Shown in pieces: positions 36,672 to 45,457 of a stretch of 64,000 bases of DNA. The stretch's first letter is position 1. Each line of letters starts with the position of its first letter. Below the pieces are notes generated by a model. The model had not been told where the DNA came from. It did not search any database and saw only the letters and a program-made list of their open reading frames with translations. The stretch lies in NCBI RefSeq assembly GCF_002813915.1, contig NZ_CP019335.1:1595777-1659776 (forward strand), written 5' to 3'. The DNA is from Tenacibaculum sp. SZ-18 (GTDB taxonomy: Bacteria; Bacteroidota; Bacteroidia; Flavobacteriales; Flavobacteriaceae). The position numbers and the translations under genes are program-made.

Positions 36672-36701
36672 TTTGTTTTAATAGTAATACTATTATATTT
36701 G
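36672..36701 (+). promoter_or_regulatory. Promoter of the TetR/ABC export operon
   Basis: TTTG at 36672-36675, an 18-nt spacer and TATATTTG at 36694-36701 fit the Bacteroidota promoter consensus well. The start codon at 36720 follows 18 nt later. An in-box TTG at 36699 is rejected as a translation start. Confidence 0.7.
36679..36695. promoter_or_regulatory. Palindrome (candidate operator) inside the export-operon promoter
   Basis: TAATAGT (36679-36685) and ACTATTA (36689-36695) are perfect inverted arms around AAT. The palindrome fills the space between the two promoter elements and touches the -7 box, a classic repressor position. The regulator encoded at 36720 is the natural candidate to bind it. 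Confidence 0.55.
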
Positions 36702-36719
36702 CAGAAAAAGCAATCAGTA

Positions 36720-37397
36720 ATGGATGAATTACTTTCAAATATTAAAATAGAAGTCCCTGAGGGAATCTATATTAAAAATCCTGAATCTTCTGAATTAGGA
36801 AAAAAAATTGTAGAACATAGCATCATACTTATTGATGAAATTGGTTTTGAAGATTTTACTTTCAAAAAGTTAGGCCAACTTATAGGGTCTAATGAAAGTT
36901 CAATTTACAGGTATTTTGAAAGTAAGCACATGTTGCTTATTTATTTAAGCTCATGGTATTGGCGTTGGATTGAATACCAATTAGTCATTGAAACCTTTAG
37001 CATAAAGGATAGCACAGAAAAATTAATTCAAGCCATAGAAGTAGTGACAAGAACTACAGAAGAAGACAAAAATTTCTCACACATTAATGAAGTCATATTA
37101 AATAAAATTATCATTAATGAAAACTCAAAATCATATTTAACGAAACGAGTAGATTCTGAGAACAAAGAAGGCTACTTTTCATCGTATAAACGAGTAGTTA
37201 AGAGATTAGCCTCTATTGTTTCGGATCATAATAAAACCTATGAATTTCCTACATCATTAGCCAGTTCTATTACAGAAGGAGCTTTACATCAACAGTTTTT
37301 GAAATTACATTTTAAAACAATTACCAATTGCAATAACAACATTTCACCCACTAAATTTTATACAGACTTAATTCTAAAAATATTATCTAATGACTAA
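36720..37397 (+). CDS. TetR-type regulator of the ABC/HlyD/TolC operon
   Basis: 225 residues from the ATG at 36720. The N-terminal DNA-binding domain shows GKKIVEHSIILIDEIGFEDF (about residues 24-43) followed by the helix-turn-helix FKKLGQLIGSNESSIYRYFESKHMLL. The remaining helices should form the ligand-binding and dimer domain. The gene overlaps the ABC transporter gene by 8 nt and diverges from the other TetR-type gene, so it probably represses the export operon through the palindrome at 36679-36695. The inducer is unknown. Confidence 0.85.
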   Translation: MDELLSNIKIEVPEGIYIKNPESSELGKKIVEHSIILIDEIGFEDFTFKKLGQLIGSNESSIYRYFESKHMLLIYLSSWYWRWIEYQLVIETFSIKDSTEKLIQAIEVVTRTTEEDKNFSHINEVILNKIIINENSKSYLTKRVDSENKEGYFSSYKRVVKRLASIVSDHNKTYEFPTSLASSITEGALHQQFLKLHFKTITNCNNNISPTKFYTDLILKILSND

Positions 37398-39042
37398 CAA
37401 CACCTTAACACCTTGGAAGAGATTTTTAGGTTTATTAAAGATAGAGCGTAAAGATATCTTTCAAATTGCTTACTATGCAATTTTTGAGGGATTAGTTTCA
37501 TTATCGCTTCCACTAGGAATTCAAGCAATTATAAACCTTATCCAAGGAGCTCAAGTTTCTGCTTCTTGGATTGTACTTGTAGTTCTAGTAACGATTGGAG
37601 TGATATTTTCTGGTGTTTTAAAATTAATGCAGTTAAGAATTATTGAAACCATTCAGCAAAGAATTTTTACGAGAGCATCGTTTGAATTAAGTTATCGATT
37701 TCCTAAAATTAAAATGAAAGAATTAAGAAATTATTATCTTCCTGAACTAGCCAACAGGTTTTTTGATACTCTGACAATCCAGAAAGGATTATCAAAAATC
37801 TTAATAGACGTTCCTTCTGCATTTTTACAGATTATTTTTGCTTTATTATTACTTTCATTCTATCATCCATTTTTTATCCTATTCGGATTATTATTGGTTT
37901 TACTAATCTACGGCGTATTTAAATTAACAGCACAACGAGGAATCGAAACTAGTCTAGATGAGTCTAAAAACAAATATAAAGTTGCTCACTGGTTACAAGA
38001 AGTTGCTCGCTCCGTGGTTAGTTTTAAACTTTCTGGTAAAACAAGTTTAGCACTTCAAAAAAATGATAATCTTGTACATAATTATCTTCATTCAAGAGAA
38101 AGCCACTTTAAAATCTTGGTAATTCAGTTTATTCAAATGATAAGTTTTAAAGTACTTGTAACGGCAGGATTACTCTTAATTGGAGGATTTTTAGTCTTGG
38201 ATCAAAAAATGAATATCGGACAGTTTGTAGCTGCTGAAATCATTGTATTGTTAGTAATAAATTCAGTTGAAAAATTAATTTTAGGATTAGAATCTTTTTA
38301 TGATGTGTTAACTTCTATTGAAAAACTTGGGCAGGTAGCTGACAAACCCATCGAAACACAGTTCGGAGAATCATTAACAAAAGTTTTACCTATTCATTTA
38401 GAGGATGTTTCTTATAAGGTATCAAATAGAATATTACCTATTCTAAGTAATATAAATCTTAAAATTGAAAGAGGAGATCGAATATTAGTGCAAGGTGAAA
38501 GTGGATCAGGTAAATCTAGTTTACTTCAACTTGTTGCTGCTGTAAATGAGCCTACCGCAGGATTTATTAATGTTAATAATCTTTCCATTCAAAGTTTACA
38601 CATTAACTCATATCGCTCAAAATTAGGTTTATCATTATCTGAGGAAACACCGTTTGAAGGGACATTAAGGGAAAATATAACATTCGGTAATACAGAGATC
38701 AAAGATGATGAAATTTATCATGTATTAGACGTGGTTGGATTAACAGAATTCTTGAAAATTCAACCTAACGGGCTAAATTCAATCATGAAACCAGAAGGGA
38801 AACAAATGGCTTACACCATCGCTAAGAAAATTATTCTTGCAAGAGCTATTGTAATTAAACCTGAACTTTTGATTCTTGAGGATCCTTTAGATCAGTTCCA
38901 ACAGGAAGAGACTAAGAAAATTATTAATTACTTGGCTAACCCAGATCAACCTTGGAGTTTAATTGTAGTGAGTAGCAATAATAATTGGAAGAAACAATGT
39001 AACAAGCACATAGTTTTGGAAAAAGGTCAAATTAAAAAATAA
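37390..39042 (+). CDS. ABC transporter, fused membrane and ATP-binding domains, with atypical ATPase motifs
   Basis: 550 residues. The membrane domain (about 25-310) is followed by the nucleotide-binding domain (about 335-550). Walker A is intact (GESGSGKSS, 369-377). Other motifs are altered: the signature LSGGQ is replaced by PEGKQ (468-472), Walker B reads LLILED (493-498) with Glu then Asp in place of Asp-Glu, and the switch histidine region reads VVSSN near 528. The gene order ABC-HlyD-TolC marks a tripartite export system of type I-like layout. There is no N-terminal peptidase domain. ATP hydrolysis may be slow or absent, unless the family tolerates these changes. Confidence 0.87.
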   Translation: MTNNTLTPWKRFLGLLKIERKDIFQIAYYAIFEGLVSLSLPLGIQAIINLIQGAQVSASWIVLVVLVTIGVIFSGVLKLMQLRIIETIQQRIFTRASFELSYRFPKIKMKELRNYYLPELANRFFDTLTIQKGLSKILIDVPSAFLQIIFALLLLSFYHPFFILFGLLLVLLIYGVFKLTAQRGIETSLDESKNKYKVAHWLQEVARSVVSFKLSGKTSLALQKNDNLVHNYLHSRESHFKILVIQFIQMISFKVLVTAGLLLIGGFLVLDQKMNIGQFVAAEIIVLLVINSVEKLILGLESFYDVLTSIEKLGQVADKPIETQFGESLTKVLPIHLEDVSYKVSNRILPILSNINLKIERGDRILVQGESGSGKSSLLQLVAAVNEPTAGFINVNNLSIQSLHINSYRSKLGLSLSEETPFEGTLRENITFGNTEIKDDEIYHVLDVVGLTEFLKIQPNGLNSIMKPEGKQMAYTIAKKIILARAIVIKPELLILEDPLDQFQQEETKKIINYLANPDQPWSLIVVSSNNNWKKQCNKHIVLEKGQIKK

Positions 39043-39047
39043 AAAAG

Positions 39048-40406
39048 ATGCTAAATATCTCTAACAATTCTATATCAAAAAATATTGATTTGACTAGTTT
39101 CAAATCAGGTAAAAATATATTCACAAAAGAATACTATAAAACCTTTAGAAAATTTTTACTCGCAGCATCCATAATTATGTTAATCATACTCTTTTTACCA
39201 TGGACGCAAAACATTTCAAGTAAAGGAAATGTAACAACCTTACAACCAAATCAAAGACCACAAACTTTACAATCTCAAATTCCTGGAAGAATTGAGGAGT
39301 GGTTTGTTCGTGAAGGTGATTTTGTAAAGAAAGGTGATACTATTTTAAGAATCTCTGAGATAAAAAGTGATTACTTCGATACTCGCTTAACTGAAAGAAC
39401 ACAAGAACAATTAAATGTAAAATCGCAATCAGTTGATGCTTACAACAACAAAGTAAATGCTCTTAATAGGCAAGTTAATGCATTAAAACGAGAGAAAACT
39501 TTAAAACTAAAACAAGCAAACAACAAGTTACTACAATCTCGTTTACAAGTTAAGAGTGATAGTATTGACTTTAAAGCAGCTAAAATTAAGAATACAATTG
39601 CACAAACACAGTTTGATCGTGTTATCAATCTTCAAAAAGAAGGTCTAAAAGCAGTTAAAGATGTTGAAGAGAAACGTGCTAAACTTCAAGAAGCCGCAGC
39701 TAAATTGATTTCACAAGAAAATAAATACTTAGCATCTCAAAATAAAGTCATTAATGCAAAAATTGAATTGTCGACAATCACAGCAAATTACGATGACAAA
39801 ATTGCTAAAGCAAATAGTGATTTATTCACGGCAAAATCAGCTGCTTTAGATACAAAAGCTCAAGTTTCAAAATTAGAAATTAACGTTGCTAATTATGCAA
39901 GAAGAAATAGTTTGCTTTACATAACAGCTCCACAAGACGGTTTTATTAATAAAGCTATTAAATCTGGAATTGGAGAAACATTTAAAGAAGGAGATCAGTT
40001 AGTAGGTATCATGCCAGCAAATTATGAATTAGCTGTTGAAATGTTCGTTAGACCGATTGATTTACCATTGGTTCATATTGATGAAGACGTTCGAGTACAA
40101 TTCGATGGTTGGCCTGCAATTGTATTTAGTGGATGGCCAAATGTATCCTACGGTACTTATGGAGCTAAAGTTGTCGCGATTGAAAATTTCATTAGTGAAA
40201 ACGGTATGTATCGAGTTTTAATTGCTCCTAATCCCGATGATCATCCATGGCCTACAGCAATACGTGTAGGTTCTGGAGCAAAAACAATTGCTCTTTTAGA
40301 AAATGTTCCAATTTGGTTTGAGTTATGGAGACAAATTAACAGCTTCCCTCCTAACTTTTATCAACCAAAAGGAAAAAAGGATAACAGCACTAAAAAGGAA
40401 AAATAA
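39048..40406 (+). CDS. HlyD-family periplasmic adaptor
   Basis: 452 residues. One N-terminal membrane segment (about 40-58, FLLAASIIMLIILFLPW) is followed by a biotinyl-lipoyl-like part (GRIEEWFVREGDFVKKGDTIL near residue 84). A long helical hairpin (about 125-290) and a second lipoyl half with ITAPQDGFINKAIKSGIGE near residue 297 follow. The C-terminal beta-barrel includes WPAIVFSGWPNVSYGTYGAKV. This is the order of a membrane fusion protein linking the ABC transporter upstream (5 nt) with the TolC-type protein downstream (1-nt overlap). Confidence 0.9.
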   Translation: MLNISNNSISKNIDLTSFKSGKNIFTKEYYKTFRKFLLAASIIMLIILFLPWTQNISSKGNVTTLQPNQRPQTLQSQIPGRIEEWFVREGDFVKKGDTILRISEIKSDYFDTRLTERTQEQLNVKSQSVDAYNNKVNALNRQVNALKREKTLKLKQANNKLLQSRLQVKSDSIDFKAAKIKNTIAQTQFDRVINLQKEGLKAVKDVEEKRAKLQEAAAKLISQENKYLASQNKVINAKIELSTITANYDDKIAKANSDLFTAKSAALDTKAQVSKLEINVANYARRNSLLYITAPQDGFINKAIKSGIGETFKEGDQLVGIMPANYELAVEMFVRPIDLPLVHIDEDVRVQFDGWPAIVFSGWPNVSYGTYGAKVVAIENFISENGMYRVLIAPNPDDHPWPTAIRVGSGAKTIALLENVPIWFELWRQINSFPPNFYQPKGKKDNSTKKEK

Positions 40407-41806
40407 TGAAGAAAATTTTAAGTTTTTTTCTACTTATATCAACTTGTTTTGTGTTCTCTCAAAACAAAATAGACTCGATTCTTACGTTAAGTGAGTACAT
40501 TGGATACGTGAAAAAGTTTCACCCTATAGTGAAACAAGCAGAACTTAAAACCTCAGAAGGAGAAATTAAACTAATGAAAGCACGTGGTGCTTTTGATCCT
40601 AAATTAGAAGTAGATTATGATAAAAAGAAATTCAAAAACACCAACTATTTTGATAAACTAAATACTACTTTTAAAATTCCCACATGGTACGGAATTGAAT
40701 TCAAAGGAAATTACGAAAAGAATTCCGGAAATTTCTTAAATCCTGAATTAAGAGTGCCCGATGATGGATTATTCAGTGCAGGTGTTTCTGCTTCATTAGC
40801 AAAAGGATTATTAACAAACGAAAGAATGGCAACATTAAAAAAAGCCAAGATATATAGATCTCAAGCAAAAGCAGATCAGCAAATGTTAGTAAACGAAATA
40901 TTATACAAATCCATATTAACTTATTTAGACTGGTTAAAAGAATATGAAAAACGTAATACATATGTCATTTTTTTAAACAATGCTAAAAATCGTTTTTATA
41001 ATGTTAAGCGAAGTTTTGAAGAAGGTGATAAACCAGCTGTGGATACTTTAGAAGCTTCCATAAATTTAAAAAATAGAGTTCTGGATTTGGAAAAAGCTAA
41101 GCTTAAATACATTAAATCAAAATTAAAACTGGCAAACTTTTTATGGCTAGATAAAAACTTGCCTTTGGAATTAGAGGTTGGAATTGTACCTGATACCGAC
41201 ATGTTGGAAAACATCGATTCCACTTTAAACACTAACACATTCAATAATAACCAAAATATTGTAAACAATCATGTTAAAATTAGATCTTTAGAGTATAAGA
41301 AAGCAAATTTACTTATCGACAAAAGATTACGATTGAATGATTTATTACCAAAAGTAGACATCGAATATAATTTTATTAGTTCAAAATTTGGCGATCTATC
41401 AAATTTTGATATTGATAATTATAAAACTGGTTTAAACGTTAGTATTCCTTTATTTTTAAGAAAAGAACGCTCTGACCTAAAATTAGCACGTTTAAAATTA
41501 CAGGATATTGATTTCGTAATTTCATCAAACAAAGCTAATCTTTCAAATAAAATTAATGCCATTCAAAATGAAATCTTATCATATTTAGAACAAAATAAAG
41601 TTTTAGATGATTTAGTCAATGAATACAAGATTTTAGTTAAAGCGGAAGAACGCATGTTTTTACTTGGTGAAGGATCTTTATTTAGAATTAATTACCGAGA
41701 AGTAAAACTAATTGAAACTCAGCTAAAAGCTATCGATAATTTTAATAAGTATTTTGGGGCTAAAGCTTCATTATACCAAATGGTGAATAATCAATTTGTG
41801 AACTAA
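40406..41806 (+). CDS. TolC-family outer membrane efflux protein
   Basis: 466 residues with a signal peptide (MKKILSFFLLISTCFVFSQ). The mature part has long amphipathic helices typical of outer-membrane efflux proteins (TLSEYIGYVKKFHPIVKQAE near residue 26, and a matching segment near residue 275 VKIRSLEYKKANLLIDKRLR). FDPKLEVDYDKKKF is the usual first beta part. As the last gene of the export operon it provides the outer-membrane channel. The exported substrate is not visible; no neighbouring small secreted-peptide gene was noticed. Confidence 0.88.
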   Translation: MKKILSFFLLISTCFVFSQNKIDSILTLSEYIGYVKKFHPIVKQAELKTSEGEIKLMKARGAFDPKLEVDYDKKKFKNTNYFDKLNTTFKIPTWYGIEFKGNYEKNSGNFLNPELRVPDDGLFSAGVSASLAKGLLTNERMATLKKAKIYRSQAKADQQMLVNEILYKSILTYLDWLKEYEKRNTYVIFLNNAKNRFYNVKRSFEEGDKPAVDTLEASINLKNRVLDLEKAKLKYIKSKLKLANFLWLDKNLPLELEVGIVPDTDMLENIDSTLNTNTFNNNQNIVNNHVKIRSLEYKKANLLIDKRLRLNDLLPKVDIEYNFISSKFGDLSNFDIDNYKTGLNVSIPLFLRKERSDLKLARLKLQDIDFVISSNKANLSNKINAIQNEILSYLEQNKVLDDLVNEYKILVKAEERMFLLGEGSLFRINYREVKLIETQLKAIDNFNKYFGAKASLYQMVNNQFVN

Positions 41807-41847
41807 TAAAAACAACTGTCCTAAAATTTGAAAGTTTCAGGACAGTT
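41806..41847 (-). terminator. Terminator between convergent genes, strongest for the minus strand
   Basis: AACTGTCCT (41814-41822) and AGGACAGTT (41839-41847) are perfect 9-nt arms around 16 nt that can pair further. On the minus strand the hairpin is followed by a T-rich stretch (41807-41812). It suits the gene at 41878-42957 better than the TolC gene. Confidence 0.6.
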
Positions 41848-41877
41848 ATGTTATAAGATGTAATATGTATTGCTTTT

Positions 41878-42957
41878 TTAATTTAATTTAAACACTACGG
41901 GAAAAGAATATCTTATGTTCACTTTTTTACCTGCTTTTTCAGCTGCTTTAAACGGTGGTAATTTTTCGACTAATTCTTTCGCCGCTTTTTCTAAATCTAA
42001 CCCGTTGGCTGGACCTTTAGCTTCAATGTTTACTACTTCACCGTTGGTATTCACAACAAATTTTACGAACACTTTTCCTTCTACATTTTTATTAATGGCT
42101 TCTGTAGGATAAGCAAAATTGTCTTGGATATGATTTACCAAACTTTTGTTAAAACAATCTAATGATCTGTCTTGAGCTGAATCGCAAACGTTAAATTGTG
42201 GTATTTTATCTACATCACTAAAATCATATACTGTTGCTACAACTTCCTTTCTAGTTGCTTTTCTAATATTTGATGGCTTTACACCAGGTATTCTAAATGT
42301 AATTGGCAAGCCATATTTAACAGTAACTGGAGTTCCTGATTGTTTTCCTGGCTTAAACTTCGGAAGCTTTTTCATAATTCTTTCAGCTTCTTTTCCCAAC
42401 TCCTCTCCTTTATACGGAGGAACTATTTTCATTTTATCCACATTTCCTTCACGATCAATAATGAAGTGTACAAAAACTCTTCCTTGTATACCTTTGTCGT
42501 ATGAATTTTCTGGATACCTAAGATATTTTTTAATATGGGTCGCTAATTCTGATTTGAAACATTTTTCTTGTTTATAAACAGCAACACTTTCACAATTCTT
42601 AAATAATGGAATTTCATCTACATAGTTAAAAGGAATGACTTTCATACCTGTGTTTTTATCCACGGTTATACTATTTACTATTTCAGTCTTCTTTTTAATT
42701 TTTGCAAGTTTATGAGAATAGCTATTAGTCATAACACCAGTAGCTTCGTCCCTTTTTCTTACAACTCTTCTTCTTGAGGTTACTTGAACTGCGACCTTAG
42801 AATTTTTCAAATTTTTATCAGTCTTCTCTATTGAACATTTAGTAATACTATTAAGATCTAGAACAGTTTCCTCTTGTTTATCACAAGTCTTCGTCGTTTG
42901 TGCACATACTTGTAATGCACACACAAGTGCTATTGTAAGTATTAATTGTTTAAACAT
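41878..42957 (-). CDS. Secreted protein with two tandem TonB C-terminal domains
   Basis: 359 residues with a signal peptide (MFKQLILTIALVCALQVCAQ). Two TonB_C-like domains are visible. The first runs about 135-235 with YPENSYDKGIQGRVFVHFII and ELGKEAERIMKKLPKFKPG. The second runs about 260-359 with YPTEAINKNVEGKVFVKFVV and DLEKAAKELVEKLPPFKAAE. True TonB has one such domain and an N-terminal inner-membrane anchor with a Pro-rich linker. This protein appears to be periplasmic and lacks that layout. A role in energising receptors is therefore doubtful; envelope binding is a possibility. Confidence 0.82.
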   Translation of the reverse strand: MFKQLILTIALVCALQVCAQTTKTCDKQEETVLDLNSITKCSIEKTDKNLKNSKVAVQVTSRRRVVRKRDEATGVMTNSYSHKLAKIKKKTEIVNSITVDKNTGMKVIPFNYVDEIPLFKNCESVAVYKQEKCFKSELATHIKKYLRYPENSYDKGIQGRVFVHFIIDREGNVDKMKIVPPYKGEELGKEAERIMKKLPKFKPGKQSGTPVTVKYGLPITFRIPGVKPSNIRKATRKEVVATVYDFSDVDKIPQFNVCDSAQDRSLDCFNKSLVNHIQDNFAYPTEAINKNVEGKVFVKFVVNTNGEVVNIEAKGPANGLDLEKAAKELVEKLPPFKAAEKAGKKVNIRYSFPVVFKLN

Positions 42958-43199
42958 AAATTCTAAGGGTCTTTGTATTAATGTTCTAAAATTAAGTAAC
43001 TAATACAAGATCAATCGAATGTAATACTATTTCAGCATAGAAGTTACGGTGAACGGTTTATATTCTTCGATGAATGGAATTTTTACTTTTAACAAATCCA
43101 TAAAAAAACAACCGCAATAACAAGGATATATTATTTTTTAGCTCTTTTTTTGATAAATCAGTAAACTACACATGTTCTTGCAAAAATTCTTAACCTAAG

Positions 43200-43826
43200 T
43201 TAATTTTTCTTACCAAAAATATCATCCTTAATTTTAGGAAGCTCTAAATGATAAACTACAGAAACTGTTCGAATGATAATTATTATAACAGCAGAAAATA
43301 TAAAATTTACATCATCTGAAATTTGGAGGTTTCTCAAAAACAAATACATCAATCCACCTGATAAACAAGCTGATGCATAAATTTCCTTTTTAAAAATTAG
43401 TGGTATCTCTCTGGACAATACATCACGAATAACACCACCGAAAACAGCGGAAACCATTCCCATAATAATCGCTACAATAGCTGGTAAGTTTAAACTTAAA
43501 CCTTTTTGTAAGCCTAACAAGGTAAATACGCTAATTCCTATAGTATCAAATAAAAAGAAAGTTTTTCTCAATGGAGCGATTTTACTTTTAAATAAAAATG
43601 TACAAACTACAGCTATAAAAATGGTATAGATATAATTAAGATCGCCGATCCAATTAATCGGATGAGAATTAATTAAAATATCCCTCAGCATTCCTCCTCC
43701 TACAGCGGTAACAAATGCGAGAATTATTACTCCAAATAAATCAAATTCCTTTTTAGAAGCAACTAAAGCACCACTAATAGCGAAAGAGAAGGTTCCTAGA
43801 ATATCAATAACATATATTATATCCAT
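43200..43826 (-). CDS. TRIC-type cation channel family protein (UPF0126, YicG-like)
   Basis: 208 residues with about seven hydrophobic segments arranged as two related halves. The first half has FSFAISGALVASKKEFDLFG then VTAVGGGMLRDILINSHP. The second has FGGVIRDVLSREIP with a preceding GMVSAV. The glycine-rich GG..RD motif in both halves is the family signature for trimeric cation channels. It is 13 nt downstream of the DEAD-box gene on the same strand and may be co-transcribed. Confidence 0.88.
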   Translation of the reverse strand: MDIIYVIDILGTFSFAISGALVASKKEFDLFGVIILAFVTAVGGGMLRDILINSHPINWIGDLNYIYTIFIAVVCTFLFKSKIAPLRKTFFLFDTIGISVFTLLGLQKGLSLNLPAIVAIIMGMVSAVFGGVIRDVLSREIPLIFKKEIYASACLSGGLMYLFLRNLQISDDVNFIFSAVIIIIIRTVSVVYHLELPKIKDDIFGKKN

Positions 43827-43839
43827 AGGGGATAAAGTT

Positions 43840-44952
43840 TTATTTGTTAATAAACTTGATATTTAATCTTTTTTGGATTTGATGAATATTCTCAATTTCA
43901 TTAGATAAAACAAAAGCCTGAGATATTCCTCTATTTCCACCTCTAGCAGTTCGTCCACTTCTGTGTGTATAATACTCTAGCTGTTCTGGTAGCTGATGAT
44001 GTACAACAAAATTTAAGTTTTGTACATCTATACCACGTGCTGCAACATCAGTTGAAACCAAGTATTGTAAACTTTGATTTTTAAAAGCTCGCATTACCTT
44101 ATCTCTTTCAATTTGTTTCATGTCTCCTTCCAAAACACCAATGGTAAAACCATCCTTAGTTAATTCCTCCGTTAATTTTCGAGCTCCTGCTTTTGTTCTG
44201 ACGAATATAATTCCTCTTTCATCTTGTCTACCTTCTAAAAAAGAAATAATTTCTGCAGTTTTTTCAGCTAAGGTTACTACTTTATAATAATGTGTAATAT
44301 TCTCATTGACTACAGAAGCTGGATTTATTTCTACTCGTTTCGCATTAATATTCATATAACTTTTTACAATACGACGAATTTCATCAGGCATCGTTGCTGA
44401 AAACAACCAAGTATTTCTTTTTCCAGAAGTATATTTTAAAATTCTATTTAGCTCTTGTTTGAAGCCCATACTCAACATTTCATCAGCTTCATCTAAAACA
44501 AGTGTTTTAACATTCTTAAGATCTATTTCTCCTCTTTCAATTAAATCTATTAATCTACCTGGAGTCGCTACAACTACATGAGTAGTTCTTTGTAAGTTTT
44601 TTATTTGTCTTTCAATCTTCTCTCCTCCATATACACCTTCAACGAAAATCTTATAATCAACATACTTAGTAAACTTAAAAAGTTGTTTTTTTATTTGTTG
44701 AACTAATTCTCTCGTAGGTGATAATATTAATGCTTGAATTACCTCTGATTCATGGTCAATTTGATGTAGAATAGGTAATCCGAAAGCTGCCGTTTTTCCG
44801 GTTCCTGTTTGAGCTAAACCTATATAGTCAGCTCTTTCAGCTAATAAAGTAGGAATTGCTTTCTCTTGAATTTCTGTCGGCGTTTTAATGCCCAATTCTT
44901 TTAAACCTTTTATAAAATCCTTACGAATACCTAAATCTAAAAATGTTGACAT
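43840..44952 (-). CDS. DEAD-box RNA helicase, short form
   Basis: 370 residues, i.e. just the two RecA-like domains with almost no extension. Motifs in order: the Q motif (FIKGLKELGIKTPTEIQEKA), AQTGTGKTAAFGLP, PTRELVQQI, TPGRLIDLI, VLDEADEML, SATMP, RGIIFVRTKAGA, STDVAARGIDVQNLNFVVHH and HRSGRTARGG. It should unwind or remodel RNA with ATP. Flavobacterial RhlE/DeaD-like helicases often have a basic C-terminal tail; this one ends soon after the last motif (LNIKFINK). The promoter at 44971-45004 lies at the end of the upstream thioesterase gene. Confidence 0.93.
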   Translation of the reverse strand: MSTFLDLGIRKDFIKGLKELGIKTPTEIQEKAIPTLLAERADYIGLAQTGTGKTAAFGLPILHQIDHESEVIQALILSPTRELVQQIKKQLFKFTKYVDYKIFVEGVYGGEKIERQIKNLQRTTHVVVATPGRLIDLIERGEIDLKNVKTLVLDEADEMLSMGFKQELNRILKYTSGKRNTWLFSATMPDEIRRIVKSYMNINAKRVEINPASVVNENITHYYKVVTLAEKTAEIISFLEGRQDERGIIFVRTKAGARKLTEELTKDGFTIGVLEGDMKQIERDKVMRAFKNQSLQYLVSTDVAARGIDVQNLNFVVHHQLPEQLEYYTHRSGRTARGGNRGISQAFVLSNEIENIHQIQKRLNIKFINK

Positions 44953-44970
44953 CTGTTTTTATTTAAACCG

Positions 44971-45004
44971 CAAAGATAGCTTTATTTACTGCTGTAACAG
45001 CAAA
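44971..45004 (-). promoter_or_regulatory. Promoter of the DEAD-box helicase gene
   Basis: Read on the minus strand, TTTG (45001-45004), a 22-nt spacer and TATCTTTG (44971-44978) match the Bacteroidota consensus. The ATG follows 18 nt later. The upstream element overlaps the last codons of the thioesterase gene. Confidence 0.6.
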
Positions 45005-45384
45005 TTCGTTATGTTTTCAGTAATTCTTGTTGGTTTAAAAGTTTTGCTATTTAATAAACACCAAGTTGTTTTTGCTGTAACCAATAAAATATCATCTTTA
45101 TATATATCAACATGTCGAACAGATTTAACACCTGCAGTCTCACCAACCCAAGTCTTTAAAGTAACGACATCACCTAAAGCTGCCTGATTTTTATAATCAA
45201 TTTCATGTTTTAAAACCACCCAGATATAATTATTACCAGAAACGTATTTTGTTAATTCTTCCCAATGCATTTTTGCGACATCTTGCACCCATTGGACATA
45301 GACAACATTATTAACATGATTTAATTCATCTATTTCTTTTGAAACAACAGTTCTTGAAGTACTATAAATTTTGTTTGAATTCAT
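44986..45384 (-). CDS. Hotdog-fold acyl-CoA thioesterase (4HBT type)
   Basis: 132 residues of hotdog fold. It starts VVSKEIDELNHVNNVVYVQWVQDVAKMHWEEL, whose 'D...HVNN..Y..W' pattern holds the active-site aspartate and asparagine of the YbgC/FcbC-like thioesterases. It ends with QAALGDVVTLKTWVGET and VTAKTTWCLLNSKT. The substrate acyl chain is not predictable. A -7 box lies only 5 nt before the ATG, so the transcript may be almost leaderless. Confidence 0.88.
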   Translation of the reverse strand: MNSNKIYSTSRTVVSKEIDELNHVNNVVYVQWVQDVAKMHWEELTKYVSGNNYIWVVLKHEIDYKNQAALGDVVTLKTWVGETAGVKSVRHVDIYKDDILLVTAKTTWCLLNSKTFKPTRITENITNLLLQQ

Positions 45385-45389
45385 ATCAA

Positions 45390-45397
45390 CAAAATTA
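45390..45397 (-). promoter_or_regulatory. Promoter -7 box TAATTTTG of the thioesterase gene
   Basis: Exact TAnnTTTG on the minus strand, with its last base 6 nt from the A of the start codon. This predicts a transcript start at or next to the ATG. Confidence 0.4.
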
Positions 45398-45457
45398 CAT
45401 AACTAAGCGTATAATTTCGTTACTTTGTTTACTAATTTTCTACCATACTTTGCCGTC

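Noticed and set aside
36699..36719. TTG start for the second TetR-type regulator
   Set aside because: The codon overlaps the TATATTTG promoter box; the ATG at 36720 is used instead.
41878..42957. Canonical TonB energy transducer
   Set aside because: There is a cleavable-type signal peptide, no Pro-rich spanning linker and two C-terminal domains rather than one.
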